Of a stretch of 64,000 nt of DNA, positions 53,998 through 64,000 are shown piece by piece. The position numbers and the translations under genes were made by a program. Under the pieces are notes generated by a model that had not been told where the DNA came from, ran no database searches, and was given only the letters and a program-made list of their open reading frames with translations. Source of the DNA: Rhynchonema sp. JSB1_4 (taxonomy: Eukaryota; Nematoda; Chromadorea; Monhysterida; Xyalidae); NCBI GenBank assembly GCA_030248065.1, contig JASAMV010000920.1, positions 1 through 64,000 of the forward strand. The letters are read 5' to 3'. Numbering within the stretch: position 1 is the stretch's first letter; the number at the start of each line of letters is the position of its first letter.

Positions 53998-56500
53998 GTT
54001 TGAATAGGCAAGCTTAGAAATTTATCATCGAAATGCGTCGAACATTCTTTAACATTCAGAAATAATTTTACCTGGAAAACCAGCTGTTTGGGTGAACCGC
54101 AGAAGTAACGACATACCACGTAGCACATAATATGTACATATGTAAACCCAACTCGTAAAGACATAACGCATCTTTTGTCGCGTTCAAACCGGAGTATCCC
54201 GCTGGGAACAATAGGGTGGTAAATTCAGTTTCAGAATAAAAGCCTTTGTGTAATCAACAGAGAAAAAGTGGAGAGCAGGCGATAATCTGAAGAATAATTG
54301 AAATGAACAGAAATTAGTGGGAACCAACGTCCAAAACTTGTGGCAGTCGAGACCGGTAAACGCGTGTAATCCAAGTGAAAAGCAAAACAGTTTTTCCATC
54401 AGCTGTAACACTTTCTGGCCGGCCTTATCTTGAGGTGAGTTGCCCACCGGTGTTGAAAATCGACCCGCGAAAGCGTTGAAAAGACCGACTAAAGTACATG
54501 TACCTAAACCCAACCCGCCTGTCGAACAAAAAAGCTGATACTTTCAAACAGCTGCGCAGAGATGGTCAGATAACAGCGCCTGTAAGCTGCAGCGAAGATA
54601 GAGAAAAATGCGCACGCATAAAAACGCACATACATACCAGACGAAAAATGCGCTGTAACAAAGTGTGTGTGTCTGCTGTGTTGTTCACAAAAGAGAAAGT
54701 TCAAAATCCGCATTCCCGCCTGGTGCCAGCCCGCAGGCAGTGGCACTATAATGTGAAGAGTGAACGAGTTTTCAAACCAGTCTTTTCGTTTCTTATGACA
54801 CTATAGTTGAAAGTGCAACCCGGGTTGAGCATTGCGTATATGTGCACAGTTCATCTTCTTCATAGGGTCCGCTCCCAAATCATTTTCGGTGACTTTTTTG
54901 AAAAACATTCAACGTATTGAAGATCAGGACGTTAACAATTTGAACGGGGACCAAAAATGTTTACTACAACTATCACAGAGGGTGATTATGGAGACAATGC
55001 ACTGCACGGTATGCTCCTAGATTGAGTTGACAGAGAGAGAATTTGGTGTGCGAGGCATTTTGGCAAAAGTTTGCCGCCGCAGCTGTAAATGTCGCGAATA
55101 AAATGCGCACATTCGTGGAAATACATTCATTTCGGTGTACAAGCAATATTCTGGCGAAACTGTGTGAACTTCATCCTGTTGCAACATTTGCGTTGAGTGA
55201 TCTTTCATTTTTCGTGATCTTTCGGCAAACGAAAGATAATAAACATCGAATACATAAATCATGTCTTCCCACTAATCTGTTACAAACGGTTGCCTGTATA
55301 GATTTCACGACGACCTTCTATGAAGATATTGATACCTGCAAGTTCAAGATTCGAGTTTTCTTTCAGATAAATCAAAATGCCCCAAATTTTCGTGCAGCGC
55401 ATTGTTATTTCGATGAGGTACATATCGTATCGTATATATCATACTGTTATATTCGTTTCTGTCGGTGTGCATAGTAGTTGAAGATAATCAGTTGATGCAC
55501 ATAGTATATGTAAATAAACGTCTGCAGACGCGTGTGGAAAAAGCACGAGCAATATTTGAATTCGATGCATGGTTGCGCAGCACAAAACACGAAAAGAAGA
55601 GAACGCAAAGTTCTGTCACACCCATCATCTGGTGCAGCACAGGAAAAGAGCGGCACCATTTTGTTCACACACTTGCTTCAGGCAGAGCAGTTTACAAATC
55701 CTGGGAAGTGCCACACACAGGGGTTTGCGAACACACATCAGGACATCATTGTGGACTTTGTACAACACATTGATTGGTTAAATAATGTCCACCGCTTCCA
55801 ACACCATTTCTGCTTCACGCACCCCTTTAAATAATAAAAGCAACATTAAGACACATGGCCATCATCTCAGTAGGCTATCGGGGAGACAAAACATCGTGAT
55901 AAAAAGGCCGCTATTTAAAAAAAACCAAGTGAAAGTGTGGAATCTTACATGACGTGACTATGTAGCTACTTTAGCCAACCAAGATTTTACCCAGACTGTC
56001 TATATCAACTAACTCTTCAAGCAACTAAACAAGGGCCTTCATTTGTTCCACTTACATGAAACGAAGACCTCCAGCCTAGCTCCACCAACTCTCGAAACAA
56101 CCCCCCAACGGCACCTGGTTCGAAATTAGCGGCACACTGTGGGACTTTAAAGAGAGATGTATTATTCTGCTATCTGTACAACGTGACAACGTGACTGCTC
56201 TGCATCAATGTTTTTCACTTTGCACTACCAAACACCACCATTGCAATCAATGCATAGATCCATGTTGCAGTGATGGTAAATTCCCAGTCGCGGTGTAATA
56301 AAGAATGTGGCAGGGTACATAATCGCCATGCCTCACATTAGGTATTGTTTATGTACAGCCTTGTCAGCTAAGTTTGGTAGTCATGACACCCGATTGGGGA
56401 GTTATTGCACAGAGGCGCAGGACAAACGTATCCCAAAGGCTGCATGGCGCTATGTGTTTTGTATTTTGATCTTGCCGGAGAAGTTCGATTAAGCCCCCCT
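53998..56500. other. upstream region of the kinase gene, no supported gene
   Basis: A minus-strand frame near 54480-54370 (GRFSTPVGNSPQDKAGQK) and a short piece at 54120-54064 ending in a GTAAAA donor look weakly exon-like. They could be 5' exons of the kinase, but I could not join them in phase. 55-56.5 kb shows nothing recognisable. Confidence 0.35.
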
Positions 56501-56506
56501 ATGGCC

Positions 56507-56705
56507 GTCTTCACATTGACCCGCTTTCCCGTTTTCCCGGTTTCCCGTTTTCCCGGTTTCCCTGTTTCCCGTTTTCCCGTTTTCCCGGTTTGCTTCATTG
56601 GTGTCTTCACAATGAAATCCGGTTCCCAGGTTTCCCGTTTTTCCGTTTTCCCAGTTCAAAAAATGTGTCTTCACAATGACACGTTTTCCCGTTTTCACGT
56701 TTTTT
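56507..56705. repeat. TTTCCCG-rich minisatellite with GTCTTCACAATGA spacers
   Basis: Tandem GTTTTCCCG/GTTTCCCG blocks occur in three groups. Each group starts with GTCTTCACATTGA or GTCTTCACAATGA (about 56507, 56601, 56670). Units of 8-9 bp vary between CCCGG and CCCGT. Frames through it read TGNRENGK-type repeats on the minus strand and are probably not coding. Confidence 0.7.
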
Positions 56706-57009
56706 GCAGAATGCGCAAAGCCTTTGGTGGGTTCAACTTGGTCAACGTTTATGACAGGTGCACGTTGTAGTAGTACAAGCAGATTATAAAGAGCCAGACA
56801 TGAGCAAAATTGTTTCACAATTCCAAAACAAGAATATAAACAAGAATATGTATACATATACTTACATACACACTCGGTCAAGAGAGCTGGCTGTGGAAGA
56901 TGGCACAAGACAATCCACACGAAGCCAAAATTGACGAGCAATTAGCAATAGGTCCCGATTCTTTGTTCATCAGGCTTGTATTTGGTGTATAGATGAATTA
57001 TAGATGTTT

Positions 57010-57054
57010 TTAGGCCGGCTTGTGTGCAAAGTGCAATGCACATAATTGAAAAAC

Positions 57055-57089
<35 letters not shown>

Positions 57090-59121
57090 CTTGCCTGCCT
57101 GTTTGAGCAAGCACGCACGTGTTTAGTACAGTGCAGACGTTTATATAAGTGGTGCGGGTTCCGTGCTGTTCGGTGTTCAAAGAACCACCACGCGTAACAG
57201 CTGTTACTATCCTTCCGTCGGGTCTAGACGACAGAACAAGTTCCACCGGAATAGACATTATCGACGGGCGTTTCACATCCCCTTCGAAATGACCCAATCG
57301 GAGATTGTAGTCAGCCATCCTCAACTCTCCCTCCGGTTCGAAGTATACACACTTCACGATCGGTTCGTACAGTACGTCGTACTCACGTTTCTGTTTAGTT
57401 TGGTTGGGACCTCCAGTAGCACTTTCAGGCGTGCCGCAGCCTGTTTCACCCTGTTGGCTGCTCATACATTCTTCAACTGAGGCACCATGCCACAGGGATT
57501 GCGTCTTTCCGACTGGCACTATACGCATCGACACACTGACGGTGTGCGACTGTCCTGGGTAGTCCAGTTCGGGTAGGTCGGAGTACCGTGTGCGTTCACT
57601 GAGCGCATTCTCAAGCACATTCGGCATGGACAACATCGGGTCCTCATTCCGACACATATCGTTGTATAATCCACAAGTCACGGGTTCGGAACCCTCTTGC
57701 AGTGGCATGCCCGGACTGTGGCGGTCTCCATATGGTAGCACTCGTATCGGCACTCGGTTATCGAGTATCTCGCCCCACAGGTCAAACAATTGACGCGTCT
57801 TGGCGGATCTCGGATCCCGTGCGCTCTCGATCTCACACAATCCGCGAACCTCGGCGAGACACCGGCCATCAAACTCACACCAAGGTTCATACGTCAGCGA
57901 TATCACGTTCAAATACTCCGAAATCCTGGATGCAAGCAATCGATCATGGGGTAGCTCCTCTGCATACAACCATTTCAACAGATGGTCACTGTATCTGTGC
58001 GTGGTAAACACGATATCAACCACTTCTTCATGCAACTGCCAAGGTTCAGCGAACTTGGGTGCATCCAACCATTCCTCCTGCCACGATACCTCACGTATCT
58101 GGTCTTCATCGAGCTCCTCCTGCGAGTATAGGTCGATCACGTTCTCCCGTGTCGACTCTGATTCAGACTGATATCTCTCACGAACCCGCGTACGTCCGGT
58201 TCCCGTATCCGAACTCACGTAGCGGATCTGTCGCGCCAGTTGCGCTCGTCCGATTTCCTGCCCTTTCGACACTCGTCCAGATTCCTGCCCTTTCGCTCCC
58301 GGCTCTTTGGCCTTACGGATCTCACGCGCCTTCCGCGCCCTTTCCTCTTCCAGACACTCCTGTCCTTCCTTCACGTGGGCTTCCTGCCCCTTCGTTGTAC
58401 GATCCTGTCTCTCCTCCACTCGGACTCCTTGTCCCTTCTCCGCACGGATCTCCTGCGCCTTGCGCGCCCGTGCCTCCTTCAACCATTCATCGTACAACTC
58501 CTGCGCCCGCCGCGCCTGTTGAGCATTCGCTAGCTCCGCCCGCACGGACCTAGCATGGAACTCCTGCGCTGCCTGCGCCTGTCCAGCTCTCATGTCCGGT
58601 CGGTACACCTGTCTATCTGATTGTTGAGCATTCGCTAGCTCCGCCCGCACGGACCTAGCATGGAACTCCTGCGCTGCCTGCGCCTGTCCAGCTCTCATGT
58701 CCGGTCGGTACACCTGTCTATCTGATTGGTCCGATTGACCACAGTTGCGATCTACTGATTTATCGACTCTAGCATTCGACCCCTGGTCCTTCGACTTACG
58801 GTCGATGCATTCCGAAAACCCAAAAGCATGGTTCTCAATAAATGAAACATCACTATCACTCTCCTCATCATCCCAGAACTTCCATTCGGTCTCTCCGCGA
58901 CCTGTGGAAACCACTGACTCGCCCGACTGACCTATCCATCCGCCTGTCTGTTCTCCCTGCCTCGGCGGACTGCTGCGGTCATCGGCGGTTCTCGTCCGGA
59001 AACTGGCATCCGGCATTGCCTTGCTCGACCGGGAATTGACGTCCGGCACCTGATTGTTCTTCCGGGAATTGACGTCCGGCATTGGTTCGCGACGAATGGA
59101 CTCGCCGCTTGAAGAATGCAT
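57010..59121 (-). CDS. intronless 703-codon ORF of unknown family, charged N-terminal half
   Basis: The frame starts at 59121 (MHSSSGESIRR) and runs 2.1 kb without an intron, unlike every other gene here. The N-terminal part has three variants of a VPDVNSR motif, an acidic WDDEESDSDVSF patch and a perfect tandem duplication of 35 residues (SDRQVYRPDMRAGQ...ANAQQ; DNA 58517-58726, period 105 bp). A long Arg/Glu/Lys/Ala helix-prone region (EEERARKAREIRKAKE) follows, then a more globular half with regular Trp/Leu/Tyr spacing (WLDAPKFAEPWQLHEEVV, PIVKCVYFEPEGELRM). The last residues are (VC)n, encoded by a CA microsatellite at 57058-57088, so the true C-terminus may be just before it. It is richer in G+C than its surroundings. 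I recognise no domain. A retro-element gag-like protein or a young single-exon gene are both possible. Coding is likely, because openness over 700 codons is not expected by chance. Confidence 0.65.
57058..57088. repeat. (CA)n microsatellite inside the 3' end of the 703-codon ORF
   Basis: About 15 CA units lie between AAACAAC and ACTTGCC. On the minus strand they read as alternating Val and Cys. Length change by anything other than six bases would alter the C-terminus. Confidence 0.9.
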
Positions 59122-59128
59122 CGGTGCT

Positions 59129-59380
59129 GCGAATCAATCAAGCCACACCGATGAGTCGACGCGCGAATCAATCAAGCTTGTCGACTGGATTAGTAACCGG
59201 GGTGCGAATCAATCAAGCTTCCCCGGACCGAGGTGCGAATCAATCAAGCTTCCTCGGTACCTGATCTAGAAAATCTGCAAAAGCTGGAAGTCCCAGTCAG
59301 GTTAGGTTAGGTACATAAATATATAATACATGCAATAGGACGAATCACAAACCAAAACCAACGTTGCGAATCAATCAAGC
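59129..59380. promoter_or_regulatory. five copies of a 15-bp motif upstream of the 703-codon ORF
   Basis: GCGAATCAATCAAGC occurs at 59129, 59163, 59204, 59234 and 59366, all in one orientation. The first four are spaced 34, 41 and 30 bp and sit directly before the start codon at 59121. On the coding strand the motif is GCTTGATTGATTCGC. Sequence between the copies is not conserved. This looks like a cluster of protein-binding sites or the subterminal repeats of an element. Function is inferred only from position. Confidence 0.6.
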
Positions 59381-60703
59381 GTCGAAGGTTTTTTATTGGC
59401 TTGGAGACGAACGACCTTTTCCAATAGTAGGTCACTGTGGGTATGGCGGAAGATTTGAGTCTCTCTAATAAAAGTGAAGAATGCTTATATATGTTTTGGG
59501 ACGTAGTGTCTAAGGATACATCACACACATAAGGTATGGATTATAAAAACAAGGAAAGTTACTGCACGCAAAGTATGCAAATTTACCATACGACACACGC
59601 AAAAAAGGAGAGACTTAATCCCTCACTCGAACGATCGCTAACCACGTCATAACGAACGTTCACACAACACAGCCACGCAAGGGAACATCTACCGAACTGC
59701 TCATTTACGCAGGTTGACTCGCCTGCACGCATAGTGCTTTCCGGACTGCATCCGACCGACCAATCACAGTACCGGTCTACTTATGTCCCTTGACTTCACG
59801 TGTCCCTCACGTGTCGTATTCCAAACGACAACTTGGATACTTACGCGTCCGCGTAAACTCTAACCATGAAGTATCATGGATATCTTCTTGCTTATACGTA
59901 CACTTGTATGTACACATGGTGCCTATTAGTTTCCATACGTTCTGTTTAACCGTTTCACATATTGGGGGGCCACAAAAAACAAGCCGAGAAGCAAGAACAT
60001 CTATTATCTTAAAAAAAAAAGACCTCAACACCTTCATTATTTATTGTAAAGCCGCAGAACAACTTTTGGAATTTCCCCCATCCAAAAATAAAACAACCAA
60101 AAAAAAAAACATAGAAAAAATCAACACACCCCCCCCCCTTTCAAAATTTTTATGCCTCGAAATCATTTTGGAACGAAATTTGGCGATCTTGTTTTTCCGA
60201 AAAACTCGTGTTTTTAATTAAAAAAACAGAATATCTGGCTTCTCAAAAAAAAATTTTTTTAATTTTTTTTAAATTAACCACTGTTTTTTTTTGAAACAAC
60301 CCTGCAGACTGTAATAATAACTGCCAACAAGCAAACTCAACCATTGCTGCAGACTGTAGTAAAAAAATATAGATCGCGTCTTGCTTATTCGTTTTTATTC
60401 TGAATGAAGACGTTGATCTTGGTTCGAGAACAATTTTCAAGTCAATGAGTATTAGGTCTGGCTTGCTTACAATAAAATAATGCTGTTGAAACATCTTGTC
60501 TTGTCTTCGTCGGCCACATATAGTATTTCCTTTTTATGCAAGGCAAAGTAAACAGACGACCCCACGTCATAACTCAACTCCAGTTTGAGGTCGAGATTTC
60601 AGGAAACTAGAAGGAGATTAAGAATGTGTCCTTGTTAATACAAGCGCGACACTCAGCAGCAAACATGGCGAAATGTTTCATTGACATGCTGGCAGCGCAC
60701 TCG
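59381..60703. other. spacer with A/T homopolymer-rich tract
   Basis: There is no supported gene. 59990-60300 contains dense A and T runs and ends with GAAACAACCCTG, which resembles the CAACCCTG end of the hAT-like elements. The matching left end was not found. Confidence 0.4.
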
Positions 60704-61064
60704 TATAGTCCAGCCACGAACTCATGAGACGACTTTTTTTTAAATTAAAATTGGCGGGCCCACGATGTTCCGGTTCCCCGCGATTCCAAAAGAAAAAAAA
60801 AGAGAAACGCACGTATTTTTTAAAAACACGCTCTCCACTCGGTGCGTAAATTCCCTTTTGACTCCCAAAACATTTGTGTGCTGAACTTCGCTGCTGTTCG
60901 CGTAAGCACGCAACAAATCGAGGTCAGCCAGCTGGAACTTGTCATCATCTCCCTCAGCCAATCTCTTTCTTTTGTTTGCGAAAACACGTGTATCTGGAGC
61001 ATTTTTGAATGCGGCCAAGCAAGCTTTAAAAAAAGTCGTCTCATGAGCTGGTGGCTGGACTATA
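60704..61064. mobile_element. 361-bp MITE, family F
   Basis: TATAGTCCAGCCACGAACTC and GAGCTGGTGGCTGGACTATA form the ends, followed inside on both sides by ATGAGACGACTT and its inverse. It is homologous to 47285-47644 in inverted orientation. TA lies at the borders. Confidence 0.8.
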
Positions 61065-61310
61065 CAAAGCTCAGCAAGCGTGTGAAACATTGATGCTGTT
61101 AGATTCCACAGGCAAACGTTTGACACGTTTTTGCCAGCTACGTGAGTGAGTCGAAATGGCAATCTCGACCTCAACTAGAAGTTCAGTTTGGCCGCTTGTT
61201 TCCTTGGACCAAGAAAAACGGGAAACACTATATTAATGGCCCAAATTCTGGCAAAAGGGCTACCGCCCCCAATCAGTATCGGCCGTGTAAAGCGTTATAT
61301 AGTAAGTTTA

Positions 61311-61563
61311 TAATTTCGTTGCCTTATGCATTTGTACAGACGCAGCGAAACTCCCGTTCGAAGTCGAGATAGGCAACAAGCTCAACACACAGTCAACAAG
61401 CCACGCAGCTGACACATACAGCTTGTGTGACTGAAGCATTCGAAACGCACACGAGCCAGCTGCGTGGCTTGTTGACTGTGTGTTGAGCTTGTTGCCTGCC
61501 TCGACTTCGAACGGGAGTTTCCCTGCGAATGTAAAAATGCATGAGGCAACGAAATTAGAAATT
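61311..61563. mobile_element. 253-bp foldback element, family K
   Basis: The arms share CTCCCGTTCGAAGTCGAG, GGCAACAAGCTCAACACAC and AGTCAACAAGCCACGCAGCT with their inverses, giving a hairpin with a loop of about 50 bp. The outer ends ATTTCGTTGCC and GGCAACGAAAT close it. One arm occurs alone at 14148-14240. Confidence 0.8.
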
Positions 61564-62379
61564 TACTACATCTGTGCTGATTTTGGTTTGTTTCCAGTTT
61601 AACTCACGTGACAAAGTATAAATGAACATTAATTGCAAGTTTCAGTGGATTAGTGAGCAACGACAGTGTCCTCGATCATACCATGTCACCGACTTATTTG
61701 TCGGTGGATTGTAGATTTGGTGAGTGTTGAGTGGAGTTGGTGATAGAGGAGCCAGACTCCACAACTCCAAATTGAGTAAATGTACAGGCAAATATGTCTA
61801 AATGTTTTGAGAAACTGACAAAAACCGGCATTGGGTCTCTGCCACATAAACTGAAGACGACCCAAATGTAGCTGTCGGTCTTAACTACTGAATTATGCCC
61901 AAAAAGTAAGTATAATTTTCCCACCCGTCTGTATTTCTTGAATGAGTTGGTTTCACTCGGTTCTTGTCGTTTAAGAAACTTCAGCTGGTGCAGTTATCAG
62001 TCTAACTACAGGGTTAGATAGCCACCCCCACCTATGCACTCTCGAGCCGCAGACGATTACAAAATCCGCCGGTGTCCCCGACACCGACCATGAGAATCAC
62101 GAACTGGGGAAATGTAACCCACGAGTACCAAAGTGTCGAAATGTAACACACAAGCGTATTTAGCACGTTCCAGACAAGTATGGATGAGAATATGCGATTA
62201 TTTGTTGCTCTACAACAGATTTATGATCGACCAGAGAGTGCACCTGCACTTTAGCCGTTGCTCCTCCGCCGATCAGCCACTCCTCCACCATCACCCATCC
62301 GAAAGGCTCGAAATATTTCACAAATGAAAAGAGGACTTCGATTTGCTTCATGGGCACCATATTTCGAACTAAAAACCAT

Positions 62380-62562
<183 letters not shown>

Positions 62563-62645
62563 GCAACTGAAAAAGTCCAATCACTTTTGGCCGACCCAAA
62601 TCTCGGCCAGCTGAAAGCAAATCATGCTCACACTTGGCAATGCAG

Positions 62646-62740
62646 GTAAGGCAAACTAAGCCAACACGAGCTCGATTTCAAAGGTGGTGTGCTTGCAAAA
62701 CGAAAAAAATGGTAAATTCTCATGTGCCGCGTTGTAAAAG
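62646..62740. mobile_element. MITE fragment, family E
   Basis: CTAAGCCAACACGAGCTCGATTT matches the left end of family E. The right end is not present before the next inverted repeat begins. Confidence 0.45.
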
Positions 62741-62741
62741 C

Positions 62742-63601
62742 AAACCAGCCGTGCTTTGCAGTCTTAGACTATGGGTGATACTTTCGAAACGGTGTAAAGG
62801 TCAGTTGGGTGTAACGGTCGGTGGAAAGCTCGGTGTGAGACAGTTCAGTGTAAGCTCGGCGTAAGCTTGAAACATTGCACGCTGAGCAAGCAGCAGACGC
62901 GCGTTTCTAAACGAAAGGTCAACTTTGACGATTTGCTGTGCAAGCATAAAGCGTTTGTTTGCAATATTCTTTGTTTAGGCTGGTTGCACAAGCGTTTTTA
63001 AACGATATGTATGAATTTCGTAACCTTTCATGGAGTCGTTTTGATTTCGTGATGCGATCAGTTAGTGACGTCAAAATTTTTGGCACCGCCGTCAATGAAT
63101 GTTCAATTTCTCAACAGCCTTGCGGCGAAATGTTAGGTAACTTACAAATATTCCTTTAAAACGTTTGTGCAACCAGCTTAAATCAACCAGATTGCAAACA
63201 AACGCTTTACGCTTGCACAGCAAATCGTCAAAGTTGACCTTTCGTTTAGAAACGCGCGTCTGCTGCTTGCTCAGCGTGCAATGTTTCAAGCCTACGCCGA
63301 GCTTACACTGAACTTTCTCGCGCCGAGCTTTCCACCGACCTTTACACCCAACTGACCTTTACACCGTTTCGAAAATATCACCCTATGCCGTATCACCCGG
63401 AATTCTTACACGCGGGTTACAGTTAGCCACGTCTCGCGTGGTTTGAAAGTGTCAACATCATGAAACATGTAAGTATGTGTGTGTGTTGGCTTCACACGCA
63501 AACCACGCGAGACGTTGCTACAGTAACCAGGAACTATTTTAGCTGTGTCAGAATTCAAGGTGATACGGTATGGTCTAAGACTGCAAAGCACGGCTGGTTT
63601 G
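62742..63601. repeat. compound inverted repeat enclosing two palindromic elements
   Basis: AACCAGCCGTGCTTTGCAG, then TCTTAGACTATGG (62743-62774), is repeated inverted at 63568-63599. Between the arms lie a family H foldback (62769-63387) and a second palindrome (63386-63570) built on CCACGTCTCGCGTGG and GAATTCTTACACGC-type arms. Confidence 0.75.
62769..63387. mobile_element. 619-bp foldback, family H, full copy
   Basis: Two arms of about 270 bp are near-perfect inverted repeats. They run from GGGTGATACTTTCGAAACGG through GCAAGCATAAAGCGTTTG to a core of about 100 bp, and back. One TGAAACAT site lies in each arm at mirror positions (62869, 63280). There is no coding capacity. Confidence 0.85.
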
Positions 63602-63644
63602 GTGTTATAGTCTGTTGATTATAGTATTTCGACATAGTGTATAA

Positions 63645-64000
63645 GGGCGAACTTAGGTTAAATCCGGAATCCGGAAACCGGAAATAGTTTGCATACAAAA
63701 ATACAAAACATTTCCGGACTCCGGAAATATTTCCGGAAAACGCAGAAATTTACATGCTAAAATAATGCGTTTTCCGGAAATATTTCCGGATTCCGGTTTC
63801 CGGATTCAACCTAAGTCCGCCCAGGGCGGGCTTAGGTTGAATCCGGAAATCGGAATCCGGAAATATTTCCGGAAAACGCATAATCTTTACATGCAAATTC
63901 TTGCGTTTTCCGCAAATAATTCCGGAGAAGAGAAAATGTTTTCTATTTTTGCATGCAAATCATTTCCGGGTTCCGGATTCCGGATTTGACCTAAGTTCGC
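63645..64000. repeat. two adjacent TTCCGG-rich palindromic elements (second cut by window end)
   Basis: The first unit (about 63645-63823) begins GGGCGAACTTAGGTTAAATC and ends with GATTCAACCTAAGTCCGCCC. The second starts at 63828 with GGGCGGGCTTAGGTTGAATC and runs off the window. Both are filled with CCGGAAATATTTCCGG and related palindromes. The outer ends contain CTTAGGTT. Confidence 0.8.

Noticed and set aside
56489..56941. 150-codon minus-strand frame with TGNRENGK repeats
   Set aside because: It is a translation of the TTTCCCG minisatellite with no other protein character.
59990..60305. Third hAT-like element ending CAACCCTG
   Set aside because: Only the right-hand octamer fits; no matching CAGGGTTG start or 8-bp duplication was found.

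Overview
This is a eukaryotic, animal-type window. Genes are split into exons of about 45-600 bp with GT-AG introns, there are no operons, and most of the remaining DNA is repeats. Gene content is protostome/ecdysozoan in flavour: a corticotropin-releasing-factor/DH44-like class B neuropeptide receptor, a divergent ionotropic receptor lacking an amino-terminal domain, an FGFRL1-type immunoglobulin receptor and a myosin-light-chain-kinase-like kinase. Degenerate TTAGGC-like strings (around 541-600, 4741-4790, 15400-15430) hint at a nematode, because TTAGGC is the nematode telomere unit. That is weak evidence and I cannot name a species.

Layout. 1-6752 has no gene I can support, only repeats. 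6753-14459 (+) is an 11-exon class B GPCR. Its 3' end faces a 6-exon ionotropic receptor on the minus strand (18353-14911). Next, also minus, is a 9-exon FGFRL1 (27213-19488). 27.2-47.8 kb is a gene-poor zone packed with nested TIR elements, foldbacks, a 338-bp (GT)n tract, a 24-bp minisatellite and a ~205-bp satellite. 48464-47859 (minus) holds three exons of a glycine-rich protein. 53997-49460 (minus) is a compact 9-exon kinase with an intact catalytic core and a calmodulin-binding-type tail. 59121-57010 (minus) is an intronless 703-codon reading frame of unknown family, preceded by five copies of a 15-bp motif. 59.4-64 kb is mostly palindromic elements.

For the GPCR, FGFRL1 and the kinase, hand-built exon chains keep phase at every junction and total a multiple of three (1587, 1680 and 1080 nt including stop). 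The ionotropic receptor chain totals 1653 nt, but its 5' end is uncertain. The genes show no shared pathway; two are neuronal/chemosensory receptors, one a growth-factor decoy receptor and one a cytoskeletal-type kinase.

The observations I would follow up first are: (i) an 8-mer, ATGTTTCA/TGAAACAT, found at about 34 sites on both strands where about 3 are expected, which matches 7 of 8 bases of the C. elegans piRNA-promoter core CTGTTTCA; (ii) the 703-codon unknown ORF with its upstream 15-bp repeats; (iii) a three-level nest of insertions at 37343-39805 with readable target-site duplications at each level.
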